The notes: a model not told the origin generated them from the sequence alone. A stretch of 64,000 nucleotides of DNA from Microcoleus sp. FACHB-672 (GCF_014695725.1 NZ_JACJOU010000009.1:1-64000); one strand, 5' to 3'. Positions 46,642-55,665 are shown, counted from the stretch's first letter. Translations and numbers: made by a program.

Positions 46642-47766
46642 TTAACTAGGAATGGGTGCTTGAGGATTTGGGATAGGAGGTAAGGAATCCGGCCCTGGAC
46701 CTTGACCTTTTTTCCCGATACCTTCTTTAAAGATTGCTAACCGTCCGTAGAGCGATTCACTATACAGAACGACCAAGAAAACTAGCCCTTGAAATACTAA
46801 AACTGTTGCGTCTGGAAGTCCGTGCGCTCGTTGCAAAATCCCGCCGCTGGCGAGGATGCCCCCAAGTAAAATTGCGACTAAAGTCGCGGCCAGAGGGTTA
46901 TGTCGGGCGATGAAGGCGACCAAAATGCCGCTGTAACCGTAGTTTGCATTGAGGGATTCATTGGCGCGCCCGTGCACGGCTGCAACTTCCACCATGCCGG
47001 CTAATCCCGCACAAGAGCCGGCGAGGAAACAAATTGCCATTGTTAACTTGCCAACCGGCAAACCGGCAATTCGCGCTGCTCGGATATTGCCGCCGGCAGT
47101 CCGTGCTGCAAAACCAAATGTTGTGCGCTGGATCAGGAAGTAGGCGAGCGCACAGGCAATTAACCCGTAAATTAGCCCGTAGTGAACGCGTGTGCCGGGG
47201 ATAGTTCCCAGCATATTCACCTCGGCAATTGGGTAGCTGGAGGGCTTATTGAGGGAAGTCGGGTCACGCATCGGGCCACCCACCAAATGGTTGAGGAGGG
47301 CGATTGCAATGTAGTTCAACAGCAAACTGCTAATCGTTTCATTCACGGCTCGATAGTGGCGCAACGCTCCCACCGCGCCGATCCACAATCCCCCACAAAT
47401 CATGCCAGCAAGTGCCATCCCCATTTGCACAATGGTTGCCGGTGCGGAAGAAAGGGCGAGTCCAGCCGCTACAGCCCCAATTCCCCCAATTACGAGCGCT
47501 CCTTCATTGCCAATAATGACCAACCCTAAACGAGCGGGAAGCGCCGTGCAAAGGGCACTCAGCATTAAAGGAGCTGCCCGAATTAATGTGTTTTGAAAGG
47601 AGTACCAATTGCCAAAGGCTGCTTTGTAAATTGAGCCATAAACCTCGAAAGGATTGGCTCCCGCCAGGGCACAAAAAATTCCAAAAAGAATTAATGAGCA
47701 GAGGAGGGCAGCGATTGGGATGCAGACTGCTTCTGAGGTTCCACGCCAATTGTGCCGGTTAATCAT
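46642..47766 (-). CDS. ABC transporter permease (BMP-type, first)
   Basis: 374 residues, about 10 helices (YufP-like) with GLVIIGNEGALVIGGIGAVA as the family loop and FGFAARTAGGNIRAARIAGLP as the coupling helix. The last 30 residues are Pro/Gly-rich and variable. Heterodimeric partner of the permease at 45680. Its start codon is 45 nt after the stop of the BMP gene, with a short tandem GGGCATTGG repeat in between. Confidence 0.9.
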   Translation of the reverse strand: MINRHNWRGTSEAVCIPIAALLCSLILFGIFCALAGANPFEVYGSIYKAAFGNWYSFQNTLIRAAPLMLSALCTALPARLGLVIIGNEGALVIGGIGAVAAGLALSSAPATIVQMGMALAGMICGGLWIGAVGALRHYRAVNETISSLLLNYIAIALLNHLVGGPMRDPTSLNKPSSYPIAEVNMLGTIPGTRVHYGLIYGLIACALAYFLIQRTTFGFAARTAGGNIRAARIAGLPVGKLTMAICFLAGSCAGLAGMVEVAAVHGRANESLNANYGYSGILVAFIARHNPLAATLVAILLGGILASGGILQRAHGLPDATVLVFQGLVFLVVLYSESLYGRLAIFKEGIGKKGQGPGPDSLPPIPNPQAPIPS

Positions 47767-47811
47767 AATTTATGGGGAATGGGCATTGGGCATTGGGGAT
47801 GGGAAGTCGTT
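47767..47811. repeat. Short tandem repeat (GGGCATTGG type)
   Basis: Tandem GGGAATGGGCATTGGGCATT units, an STRR-like cyanobacterial heptamer/nonamer repeat between two operon genes; the complementary type is at 61510-61545. Confidence 0.6.
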
Positions 47812-48975
47812 TTAACTGCCGGCATTGCCAACGACACCGGCAACCAGCCAATTCATTTTTTCGAGTTCACCGTCTTGCTGTTTGAAATCTTTTCCGGTTG
47901 GAATTACTACTTTGCCGGTGTTATCTTTAATTTCTCCCTTGTAAACAATCATGCTGTCGCTGAGAAACTTTTCTTTCGCAGCTTCAGCATCTTTTTTTGC
48001 TTCCGCTGTGACGGCTGGGCCATAGTCCGATAGTTTCAAAAATCCATCTTTTAAGCCGCCGCGCACGATATGAGGAATTCCCCCATTCATTAAGGTTTTA
48101 CCGGCTTTGATCATTTCGGCATATTTGGAATAGACATTTGTCCAATCCCATTCTGCGCCGGTTAAATATCCTTTAGGAGCCAGCGTTGCTTGATTCGCGT
48201 GATAGCCGCTAGAGAAAATACCGCGCTTTTCTGCGGTTTCTACAACAACTTTGGGGCTGTCTACATGAGAAGTGAGAACATCAATGCCTTGGTCTGCCAT
48301 ACTGTTAGCAGCTTCCGCTTCTTTCACCGGCACTGACCAATCGCCGGTGAAAATAACTTGAGTTGTCACTTCTGGTTTCACGCTGCGTGCGCCTAGGGTA
48401 AAACTGTTGATATTTCTCAACACTTGAGGAATCGGTTTAGCAGCAATAAATCCAAGTTTGCCGGTTTTGGAAGCATGGGCGGCAACAATGCCGGCGATAT
48501 ATTCAGCTTCATCGATGTAGCCAAAATAACTGCCAGCGTTTGAGGGGTGAACGCCTTCCTGATAAAGTCCTCCACAGTGGATAAATTGAACTTCAGGATA
48601 GTCTTTTGCGATTTTCAAAATATGCGGATCGAAGTAGCCAAACGAGGTGGGAAACAAAACGGTTGCCCCGTCTTGTTCGATCATATTTCGCATTGTTTCT
48701 TCTACCGCAGTCGTTTCAGAAACATTGGCTTCTTCAACAGTTTTTACCCAAGAAAGTTTAGCAACGCCGGCCCTTCCTTCAGCGTGGGCTTGACTGTAAC
48801 CGTAATCATCTTTTGGGCCAACATAAATAAAGCCCATCACAATCGGCTTGCCTTCTCCAGTGGAATTAGCTTTAGTGCCGGTTGAGGAACTGCATCCAGT
48901 TCCAAATTTCGAGGTAACTCCAAAGGCTGTCGTGGCTAAAATGCCCCGAATAACCTGACGGCGGGATAAAGACAT
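47812..48975 (-). CDS. BMP-family lipoprotein binding protein of an ABC importer
   Basis: 387 residues from the ATG at 48975 (MSLSRRQVIRGILATTAFGV); the GTG at 48993 would add six residues. Signal with twin Arg (SRRQVIRG) and lipobox GTGC: exported by Tat or Sec and lipid-anchored. BMP/PnrA fold: VMGFIYVGPKDDYGYSQAHA (about 43-62), FPTSFGYFDPHIL, GSYFGYIDEAEYIAGIVAA and HGSxx-like pocket residues. BMP proteins bind nucleosides, purines and other ring compounds. First gene of the operon with an NtcA site upstream. Confidence 0.92.
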   Translation of the reverse strand: MSLSRRQVIRGILATTAFGVTSKFGTGCSSSTGTKANSTGEGKPIVMGFIYVGPKDDYGYSQAHAEGRAGVAKLSWVKTVEEANVSETTAVEETMRNMIEQDGATVLFPTSFGYFDPHILKIAKDYPEVQFIHCGGLYQEGVHPSNAGSYFGYIDEAEYIAGIVAAHASKTGKLGFIAAKPIPQVLRNINSFTLGARSVKPEVTTQVIFTGDWSVPVKEAEAANSMADQGIDVLTSHVDSPKVVVETAEKRGIFSSGYHANQATLAPKGYLTGAEWDWTNVYSKYAEMIKAGKTLMNGGIPHIVRGGLKDGFLKLSDYGPAVTAEAKKDAEAAKEKFLSDSMIVYKGEIKDNTGKVVIPTGKDFKQQDGELEKMNWLVAGVVGNAGS

Positions 48976-49075
48976 GAAACGTCTGTTGCTCACTCGTTTT
49001 TTCTCTTATAAAGAATTATGAAGATGTCTTAAGTGAGTTAATATTTAGTTGGGGGTAATTCCGAAGAATAAGCAA

Positions 49076-49117
49076 ATCAAACACTGCTTATGGAATTAAG
49101 TTTGTATCAACAAATAC
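49076..49117 (-). promoter_or_regulatory. NtcA-type promoter of the BMP/cysteine-hydrolase operon
   Basis: Minus-strand sequence GTATTTGTTGATAC (49117-49104) is a perfect GTA-N8-TAC NtcA box. Exactly 22 nt further is TTTGAT (49081-49076), a near match to the TA-N3-T -10 box (one mismatch). This spacing is that of class II NtcA-activated promoters. It lies about 130 nt before the BMP start codon at 48975. NtcA activates nitrogen-uptake genes when 2-oxoglutarate is high. Confidence 0.75.
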
Positions 49118-49760
49118 AATTATAATAATTTCAAGTTTTTGCCCTCTAGCTCACAAATTGGGGCTGAATAAATCATTATTGAGGCATTATTAGCGCCTAA
49201 ATCTTAGGATGTCTCGCTGTCTGCTGCCGGCACCAATAAAGCAGAAAAAACTCCGGTGAAAAACCGCTGATAACTAGGTATAACAAAAGGCACATCAAGG
49301 AATATTTGTCAAATTGAGAAATGTATCTTTTTATAGCGGTTTGCAAGTTGCCGGCCTGTACCTGTAGTATTTAGAGCGGATTTGAGAGAGCGTTTGTCAC
49401 GTTGCCGGCAAGAGAGAATCCGCGCAACAGCCCCTACAGCGGAGCGGTAAGCTATGAGTAGAGGAATAAATTGGCCTGCCGAGTTTTGGAGTGTGTCGGG
49501 AATGGTGTGCTGATGTCAGATGAACCCCCATAAAATGCCGGCAGAAAACACGAGTTTTGAAATTTCTTCGATTTAGTATTACTGGATGCGTTAAAATTTT
49601 AATGGCGCTTGCAGCTAAAGTTAATTATTTTTTTTCATAGAATCGAATTTGGTAATCCCAATTACTAAATATTTCTACAGTCGGCAATTAGAAACAACCT
49701 CAATTTAAACCCTGAAGTTGATAGGAAGCCGACAACAAAAAACTCTAACCTCTAAAAAAA
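49118..49760. other. Long intergenic region
   Basis: 643 nt between the NtcA promoter and the cysteine desulfurase gene. It contains several GCCGGC words and no convincing ORF; the box GTATCTTTTTATAG near 49323 is an imperfect NtcA-like site (TAG for TAC) and is not claimed. I see no RNA element. Confidence 0.3.
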
Positions 49761-50933
49761 ATGCACCGGCCTATTTATCTCGACAATCACGCGACAACTC
49801 CCCTTGATGAGCGGGTACTTGCTGCTATGCTGCCTTATTTCACAGAACACTTTGGGAATCCGGCCAGCGTCACTCATCAGTATGGCTGGGAAGCGGAAGC
49901 GGCTGTTAAACAAGCAAGGCAGATTTTGGCAGATGCGATTAATGCCACACCGGAAGAAATTGTCTTTACCAGTGGCGCAACAGAAGCAAATAATTTAGCG
50001 ATTAAAGGTGTTGCAGAGGCTTATTTCAGCAAAGGCCGGCACATTATAACTGTGGCAACCGAACATAACGCTGTGCTTGATCCTTGCGCGTATTTGCAAA
50101 CACTGGGATTTGAAATTACTTATTTGCCCGTGTGCGGTGATGGGTTAATAGATTTAGCCCAATTAGAACGAGCCATTCGTCCCGATACAATTTTAGTATC
50201 AGTAATGGTGGCAAATAATGAGATTGGGGTGATCCAGCCGGCAGCAGAAATTGGGGCGATGTGTCGCGATCGCAATGTACTTTTCCACACGGATGCTGCC
50301 CAAGCCATCGGAAAAATTCCCCTGGATGTGCAGGCGATGACTATCGATCTCATGTCCCTAACCGGACACAAAATTTACGCCCCAAAAGGAATTGGTGCCC
50401 TTTACGTGCGCCGACGCAACCCCAGAGTTCAGCTAGCACCCCAAATGCACGGGGGAGGGCATGAACGGGGAATGCGATCCGGTACACTTTACACGCCGCA
50501 AATCGTCGGGTTCAGCAAAGCAGTGGAACTGGCAATTTCCGAAATAAAGTCGGAGGCAAAACGCCAAAAAGCACTCAGAGACAGGCTTTGGGAACAGCTA
50601 AATCGGCTACCAGGTATTCATCTTAATGGCCATCCGATTCAGCGGCTACCGGGTAACTTGAATATCAGTGTTGAGGGAGTTGACGGACAGGCTTTGCTGT
50701 TGGGGTTGCAGCCGGTGGTTGCGGTTTCTTCGGGTTCGGCGTGCACTGCTGCCAAAATAGCCCCCTCCCATGTTTTGCAAGGGTTGGGACTGCCAGAAAC
50801 CTTGGCTTATGCCTCAATTCGGTTTGGTATTGGCCGGTTTAATACTGAGGAAGAAATCGATAATGTTGCTCAACACGCTGTTACTGCGATTCAATCTTTA
50901 CGGCAATTGCCGGCAGCTACGACTTTCAAGTAG
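49761..50933 (+). CDS. Cysteine desulfurase (NifS/IscS family)
   Basis: 390 residues. PLP enzyme taking sulfur from cysteine for Fe-S clusters and thio-modification. PLP lysine K204 (LTGHKIYAPKG), N-terminal IYLDNHATTPLDERVL, active-site Cys C328 within SSGSACTAAKIAPSHVL. NifS/IscS group I rather than SufS since the Cys loop has this long form. Single gene; scaffold partner is not adjacent. Confidence 0.93.
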   Translation: MHRPIYLDNHATTPLDERVLAAMLPYFTEHFGNPASVTHQYGWEAEAAVKQARQILADAINATPEEIVFTSGATEANNLAIKGVAEAYFSKGRHIITVATEHNAVLDPCAYLQTLGFEITYLPVCGDGLIDLAQLERAIRPDTILVSVMVANNEIGVIQPAAEIGAMCRDRNVLFHTDAAQAIGKIPLDVQAMTIDLMSLTGHKIYAPKGIGALYVRRRNPRVQLAPQMHGGGHERGMRSGTLYTPQIVGFSKAVELAISEIKSEAKRQKALRDRLWEQLNRLPGIHLNGHPIQRLPGNLNISVEGVDGQALLLGLQPVVAVSSGSACTAAKIAPSHVLQGLGLPETLAYASIRFGIGRFNTEEEIDNVAQHAVTAIQSLRQLPAATTFK

Positions 50934-50983
50934 AAGTTTTTAGTTTTTTTGAAAACTTTAATTTTTTGACCGCAGATGATAGC

Positions 50984-51007
50984 GCATCGTGCCTGAAGGC
51001 ACGATGC
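50984..51007. repeat. Perfect 10-bp hairpin
   Basis: GCATCGTGCC-TGAA-GGCACGATGC, 4-nt loop, between the convergent desulfurase and kinase genes. Resembles dispersed GCGCAGCGTGCC hairpins; may act as a terminator for either gene. Confidence 0.55.
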
Positions 51008-51075
51008 AGATATATTACGTTTCTTTGCTAAAGTTTTTAGCCTGAGTTAGTGAGTTTTTTTGTTTGGCTGCGGTT

Positions 51076-52044
51076 TTAACCGAAAGCTCTCATTGGCTCT
51101 TCCGTTGTCTCGTCTGTTGCCTCGTCTGTTGTCTGTTCTGTTGTCTCTTCTGTAGCCGGCACCACAACTGTTAAACCCCCGGGAATGCACTCAATTTCCA
51201 CCGATGTTGTGCCAATTAATTCTCCATCTAATACGACTTTCTGTGCCGGCTCTGTTGTGACTTTAATGCGTTTTGTCCGCAAGTAAATAATATCTTCTCG
51301 CTCAGCAGCGGTTCCTAGCAAAGCAGTTCCCAATAAATTAGTCATGGCGTTAATAGCCTCTAACTGATTTGTTGAGGTAACAATTGTTACATCTAATAAA
51401 CCATCATCAGCAATCACGCCGGCTGCCCCTTGCGCTAGTACCGATGTGGGGGGTGCTGCATTGGCAATTGTGACTGCAATTGCTTGAACCTTACTGACGA
51501 AGTTATCAATTTCTATTTCAGCTTCAAATGATTCTATTTCCCCTAACTTTGTCAAACCGGCAATCACGTATGCCAGCTTTCCCAACCAGTTTTTAGACTC
51601 GCGATCAGCTTGTTCGACTGCTTCAGCTTCTAACCCAATGCCGGCGAGTAACACCATTGGTTTGCCATTACACGTAGCCGCGTCTACCACGCGGGTATGG
51701 CCACCTAAAATCGTTTCGCAAGCGGCTTGGATTGTGTTAGGAAGCCCCAGTGCGCCGGCAAACGCATTCGCTGTTCCCCTAGGAATGACAGCAAAGGGGA
51801 TGCCGGTGCCGATGGCGGCATCTGCAGCTGAGGAAATAGTGCCATCTCCTCCAGAAGCAATGAGCAGATCGATTCCGCGCTCAATCGCTTGTTTTGCCAG
51901 CTCATTCGCGCCCACTTCTTTGCTAGTCATCTGAATATCTAATGTAATATCTGGCTCCAAAAGTTTCCAGATCGTTCTTAAATCTTGCTCTGGATCGCCT
52001 TGACCGGCAATCGGATTAAAAATTAGAGTAGCTGAGCGAGTCAT
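51076..52044 (-). CDS. Diacylglycerol-kinase-family (YegS-like) lipid kinase
   Basis: 322 residues. DAGK catalytic domain: ATLIFNPIAGQGDPEQDL (5-22), glycine-rich LLIASGGDGTISSAADA (60-76), and IPFAVIPRGTANAFAGALGL (82-101). Second lobe with VLAGIGLEAEAVEQ and LAQGAAGVIADDGLLDVTIV. The acidic Thr/Glu-rich tail (TTEQTTDEATDETTEE) is a tandem low-complexity repeat. Phosphorylates a lipid (diacylglycerol or similar); substrate is not decided by sequence. The sipA gene lies upstream on the same strand but has its own terminator-like hairpin. Confidence 0.88.
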   Translation of the reverse strand: MTRSATLIFNPIAGQGDPEQDLRTIWKLLEPDITLDIQMTSKEVGANELAKQAIERGIDLLIASGGDGTISSAADAAIGTGIPFAVIPRGTANAFAGALGLPNTIQAACETILGGHTRVVDAATCNGKPMVLLAGIGLEAEAVEQADRESKNWLGKLAYVIAGLTKLGEIESFEAEIEIDNFVSKVQAIAVTIANAAPPTSVLAQGAAGVIADDGLLDVTIVTSTNQLEAINAMTNLLGTALLGTAAEREDIIYLRTKRIKVTTEPAQKVVLDGELIGTTSVEIECIPGGLTVVVPATEETTEQTTDEATDETTEEPMRAFG

Positions 52045-52084
52045 AAAAATTTTCGTGTTTGAAGTTCAATTTTAGAGATGAAGG

Positions 52085-52127
52085 CCAGAAAATTTCACCC
52101 TTGCTTGAGGGTTGAGAATTTTCTGCC
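52085..52127 (-). terminator. Probable terminator after sipA
   Basis: Minus-strand stem GGCAGAAAATTCTCAACCCT / AGGGTGAAATTTTCTGGCC, imperfect, about 18 bp, with a 6-nt loop, 29 nt after the sipA stop codon. The T-run is weak. Confidence 0.55.
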
Positions 52128-52155
52128 TGTTTTTAACTTATTGAGCGGGCAATTT

Positions 52156-52404
52156 TCACTCAGAAGCGGCAGTAGCGTCTACGCTGTCTTCTAGTGCTTC
52201 GATATACTGACTTTCCATTAAGTAAGCCCCGTTTTCAAAGCGCACACCCCAAAAATCCCCTGGACGCCGATCAAGCACAATGCCTTCTTCTCCCAGCTGA
52301 ATCACATTCGGTGGACGCAGCATGGGTTTCGGTTCTGCTGTTTTCACGTAAGACGGTAGTGCCACCACTCGGACTTTTTTGCCAACAATAAATTCTTTAG
52401 ACAT
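52156..52404 (-). CDS. sipA: Regulatory protein SipA (DUF3148, NblS-interacting)
   Basis: 82 residues with an SH3-like fold: VALPSYVKTAEPKPMLRPPN and GEEGIVLDRRPGDFWGVRFE, ending in NGAYLMESQYIEALE. In Synechococcus SipA binds and stimulates the histidine kinase NblS (Hik33), which governs high-light and nutrient stress responses. Length and motif are fully conserved. The C-terminal tail VDATAASE is variable. Cytoplasmic adaptor. Confidence 0.92.
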   Translation of the reverse strand: MSKEFIVGKKVRVVALPSYVKTAEPKPMLRPPNVIQLGEEGIVLDRRPGDFWGVRFENGAYLMESQYIEALEDSVDATAASE

Positions 52405-52411
52405 CAGCGAT

Positions 52412-52517
52412 TAGCGCTCGGCAGACTTTTTACAGATGCAATCAAGTCTTTACAGACTGTAGACTCTCTAGAATCTACAGTCTATCTTCCCAATTGCATA
52501 ATCTGTACCGAGCGCTA
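52412..52517. repeat. Nested inverted repeats between sipA and cbiX
   Basis: Outer pair TAGCGCTCGG (52412-52421) and CCGAGCGCTA (52508-52517) enclose an inner pair GACTGTAGA (52455-52463) and TCTACAGTC (52474-52482). Together they could form a stem with an inner hairpin of 9 bp. The outer left arm starts 8 nt before the sipA start codon side; possible untranslated control element or MITE. Confidence 0.55.
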
Positions 52518-52533
52518 GTCGACTGACAGCTTT

Positions 52534-53547
52534 TTAAGGCGCTTGCCAAATTCGCTGGTGATATTGCTCTAAATCAGCATAGGGATCTTCATCGGCATGA
52601 GAATGGTTGTGTCCGTGGTGATGGTGGTGACCATTTTCATGCGAGTGATTGTGATGATCGTCACTATGCCCACTGCCGGCTGCCAACCGGAATTTACACA
52701 TTTCACAGTTCATCTGCACCTGCCCTAATTGGGTTTCAATCTCCCTTTCCCGCACGACACCCATCAGCTGCGGGTGAATTCCCATTTCTGGCAGACACAC
52801 CATCGAAATGTCAGGAAACTGCTCTTGCTGTTGGGCGGTGATGTCAAAAATCTTTTTAACCAGCACGCCGGTGAACAGAAAATAAGGCAGGACGATAATT
52901 CGCTTGGGTTGGAACAGACTAGCGCGACGAAACCCTTCTTCTAAACGCGGGTGAGTGATGCCGATAAAGCAAGTTTCCACCGTTTGGTAGCCGCTGCCTT
53001 CCCAGAGAATTCGGGCGATTTTGCACACGTCGCCGTTGGCATCAGGATCGCTGGAACCCCGTCCCACAAACAGCAAGACAGTATCTGAACGACTCCACTG
53101 CGGATCGTCGAGTTCTGCCAAGCGCGACTTCCACAACTCCAGAATGCCTGGAGTAATTCCAAAGTGACGTCCGTAGTGAAATTTCACCTGGGGATGGCGT
53201 TGCCGCGCCCGATCTAGTTCATTCGTCACGTCAAATTTGTTGTGACGCGCCGCAAATAACAGCACAGGCAGCACGGACATTTCGGTGTAACCTTGCTCAA
53301 CGCACTCGTCTACGCCCTGCTGAATCGTGGGGGCGGTGAGTTCTAGAAAACAAGGCACGACTGGGCGTGAGTTGTCTAAGGCTTGATAGGCAGCGGCAAA
53401 ATCAAGTAAATTTTGCCGACCATCATTATCGCGGCTACCGTGACCTACCATTAATAGCGGGCGCTTCACCGGCAGGGGCGGCAATTCAATCAGCGGCTCA
53501 GTTGGGTTCGACAGGGCGTTGAAAGTGGGTGAATTTGAAGTAAGCAT
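52534..53547 (-). CDS. cbiX: Sirohydrochlorin cobaltochelatase CbiX
   Basis: 337 residues. Two chelatase halves: [20 protein letters not shown] (31-50; His at the active site), then [15 protein letters not shown], and [29 protein letters not shown]. Inserts Co2+ into sirohydrochlorin at the start of anaerobic B12 synthesis. The C-terminal part has M-N-C-E-M-C (MxCxxC, Fe-S site of CbiX-L) and a His-rich tail ([20 protein letters not shown]) for metal storage. Regulated by a cobalamin riboswitch in its leader, so transcription or translation falls when B12 is plentiful. Confidence 0.95.
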   Translation of the reverse strand: MLTSNSPTFNALSNPTEPLIELPPLPVKRPLLMVGHGSRDNDGRQNLLDFAAAYQALDNSRPVVPCFLELTAPTIQQGVDECVEQGYTEMSVLPVLLFAARHNKFDVTNELDRARQRHPQVKFHYGRHFGITPGILELWKSRLAELDDPQWSRSDTVLLFVGRGSSDPDANGDVCKIARILWEGSGYQTVETCFIGITHPRLEEGFRRASLFQPKRIIVLPYFLFTGVLVKKIFDITAQQQEQFPDISMVCLPEMGIHPQLMGVVREREIETQLGQVQMNCEMCKFRLAAGSGHSDDHHNHSHENGHHHHHGHNHSHADEDPYADLEQYHQRIWQAP

Positions 53548-53593
53548 TAACTGGGTTCCTTTCCCGTGCGAGGCGGAAAATTAGCGTGAATGG

Positions 53594-53763
53594 GTAACAG
53601 GAAGGCATTCTGGCTCACTCAATTTTCGATTAGCGATTTTGATTTTGGATGAGACAGGTTTTGCCAACCATCTCCCATCTAAACTCTCAAATCTCTCATC
53701 TCATATCGATTTACAGCTGCCGCACAGCCTCGGATTTTCACCGGCGTTTCCCTATCCTGTTAC
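53594..53763 (-). ncRNA. Cobalamin riboswitch
   Basis: The leader on the minus strand contains GCCGGTGAAAATCCGAGGCT and GGCTGTGCGGCAGCTGTAA, then GAGCCAGAATGCCTTCCTG, i.e. the conserved core and the B12 box of cobalamin aptamers. P1 is closed by GTAACAGGA (53763-53755) with TCCTGTTAC (53602-53594), 9 bp. Between the aptamer and the cbiX ATG (53547), the run TTTTCCGCCTCGCACGGGAA can pair over the AAAGGA ribosome site, pointing to translational control. Confidence 0.93.
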
Positions 53764-53889
53764 GGTTCGGGTGTGCAAACGTTATCTTAGCCCATCGAAC
53801 TGCTATCTCAAATGCAGGGGAGGGGGAATTTTGAGGGTTATATTTTTGATTTTTGAGTTTGTAGCGAAGAATTTGTCTGTCTTTGCCGG

Positions 53890-54711
53890 TTAGTACAGTG
53901 CCATCATCAACTGCTTTCTGTAGTCTTTCGTAAGGGGATTCTCATCGCCTAACAAGGTAAAGATCGCCAGCATCGCTTTTTTTGCCGCGTCATTTTTATA
54001 ATTTTTGTCTTCTCCAATGACTTCTAAAAACATTTCCAAAGCGTTTTCATAGTCTCCTTCTAGGGTCAAACAGGATGCTTGGCGGAACATTTGATCAGCT
54101 TCGCTGTTTGTTTCTGGGTTGTCGCAAGCTCTTTTTAAAATAATTAATTGTTTGCCGGCTTGAGCTTTGCTGAAATATTCTTTTTCGTATTCTGGCACTG
54201 AATCCAATAACTTTTCAGCATTTTCTAACTGATTGAGGTCAATTAGGAAAGAAGCCATTTCAATCGCAATTTGTCGATTTTCTGGATATTTTTCTACTAA
54301 ATCTCTAAAAGTCGCTTCAGCTTTTTCTATCTGTTCATCAGCCAGATATCCATCAATGGATTCCAAGCCGATTTGAATTTCCGATTTTATATTATGGTTG
54401 GATAAAAATCCTCTGAGTTGAGGTTCTGGCAACACGCCCACAAATTTGTTGACCATTTCCCCCTGATGCATGAGTCTCACATCAGGAATTCCCTCTACCT
54501 CGTAATCGTGGGCTAAACTTTTATTTTCATCAATATTAACTTTCGCAACAACTAAGTCATACTCTTGCGCGATTTTTTCTAAAATTGGTTTTAACATTTG
54601 ACAAGGCCCGCACCACTGGGCATAAAAATCTATCAGCACCGGCTTCTCAAAAGATTTTTGAAAAACTTCGGCTTCAAAGTTGTCGCTATTGACGGTAACG
54701 GAATATCCCAT
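53890..54711 (-). CDS. Thioredoxin-TPR protein (YbbN/CnoX-like)
   Basis: 273 residues. N-terminal thioredoxin fold with W33-C-G-P-C37 active site (DFYAQWCGPCQMLKPILEK), then TPR-like helices from about 120 (ESIDGYLADEQIEKAEATFR, PENRQIAIEMASFLI, etc.). This is the YbbN/CnoX plan: a holdase-like redox chaperone. The canonical SxxC form of E. coli CnoX lacks the second cysteine; here both are kept, so disulfide exchange is possible. Single gene. Confidence 0.88.
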   Translation of the reverse strand: MGYSVTVNSDNFEAEVFQKSFEKPVLIDFYAQWCGPCQMLKPILEKIAQEYDLVVAKVNIDENKSLAHDYEVEGIPDVRLMHQGEMVNKFVGVLPEPQLRGFLSNHNIKSEIQIGLESIDGYLADEQIEKAEATFRDLVEKYPENRQIAIEMASFLIDLNQLENAEKLLDSVPEYEKEYFSKAQAGKQLIILKRACDNPETNSEADQMFRQASCLTLEGDYENALEMFLEVIGEDKNYKNDAAKKAMLAIFTLLGDENPLTKDYRKQLMMALY

Positions 54712-55135
54712 TTTTCACCCCTTCTTTTTTGATGCTACTTCTGAGTTAACTTTTAGACTGACAGCTTCATCCAACACTCACTTGCCGGCGACTTCCATGC
54801 CCAACTTATCGCTAAAGTGCCTTTGGGACAAGTGAAACAGATGATTCAGTCTCAGTGGGAAAAAATTGTTTCTGACTTCTCGTAGTTTGTTGCTGTAGAG
54901 CTCGTTCGCATTCTGCGCTATTGATGGTGAGGCTGCCGGCTTGCTTGCAGGAGGAGCCGGTGAAATTTTACGTTTAGTGAACTAATTATACCTCACCTGA
55001 CTTATTTTTGCCGTGATCCCCATCATTCAACTCGTACCCAATTATCACCTTTGATCCCCATTACAATCACCAGCTTGTTTAGCCTTATGTTGCATATTTA
55101 AATAGGAACTCATTAACTCTACTAACTTTACTGCC
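54712..55135. other. Intergenic region with a short relic
   Basis: 424 nt. Between about 54751 and 54886 a frame with no start reads FHAQLIAKVPLGQVKQMIQS and ends QWEKIVSDFS-stop, resembling a gene's 3' end, but I could not identify the gene. Otherwise nothing. Confidence 0.3.
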
Positions 55136-55339
55136 ATGCAAGCACAAGCCACCCGTCCCCAACTCTCCGTCGAGCAAATTGCTGATCGCATCTTCACTTC
55201 CCGCAAAATTAGCCGCGTCGATCAACACTGGCTGATGTCGGCTATGCTCTCTAAAGACTCTCTCAGCCCCGAAGATCAAAATTTAATTTCCCGCTTGTTT
55301 CATAGCTTGCAAAAGGGAACTATCCGAGCGGTGGATTGA
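55136..55339 (+). CDS. Small conserved cyanobacterial protein (copy 2)
   Basis: 67 residues, MQAQATRPQLSVEQIADRIF; its paralogue is at 10510-10713. Shared features: I-S-R-x-D-Q-x-x-L-M-S-x-x-L-S-K-D-S-L-S-x-x-D-Q and V-V-D or A-V-D at the end. Short helical protein; unknown role. Confidence 0.7.
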   Translation: MQAQATRPQLSVEQIADRIFTSRKISRVDQHWLMSAMLSKDSLSPEDQNLISRLFHSLQKGTIRAVD

Positions 55340-55665
55340 ATCACTGTATTTATCAAATCAGTTTCAGGGTGTCTTCTCGCAACCAACAACCGCTTGTCGG
55401 CTTCATTTGAAATAACTTATTTTAATTAAATTAAATTTTAATATTAGAAATTAATATAAAAAATTAGACATAAAATAATTATGTCAAACACCTAATCAAT
55501 GATTTGAAAACAATAACTTATATAAAGTTTGATAATACCGGCATAACGGCAATTTAACCAATTTAAGCATTCATTAGCTAATTGCAAAAGAAGAAGAGTT
55601 TTTAGCAGCCCCTTTAAGTGTTAAGATTTTCAAGCAGTCCTAATATTGTTGAGGAAACTGAATTT
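55340..55665. other. AT-rich intergenic region upstream of the peroxiredoxin
   Basis: 326 nt; AT-rich, no ORF. It contains the promoter region of the peroxiredoxin, with no clear box. Confidence 0.3.

Noticed and set aside
49000-49320. Guanidine-type or other riboswitch before the BMP operon
   Set aside because: I read the minus strand for ykkC-like conserved pieces and did not find them; only the NtcA box is supported.
49310-49340. Second NtcA site GTATCTTTTTATAG
   Set aside because: Last triplet is TAG rather than TAC and there is no correctly spaced -10 box.
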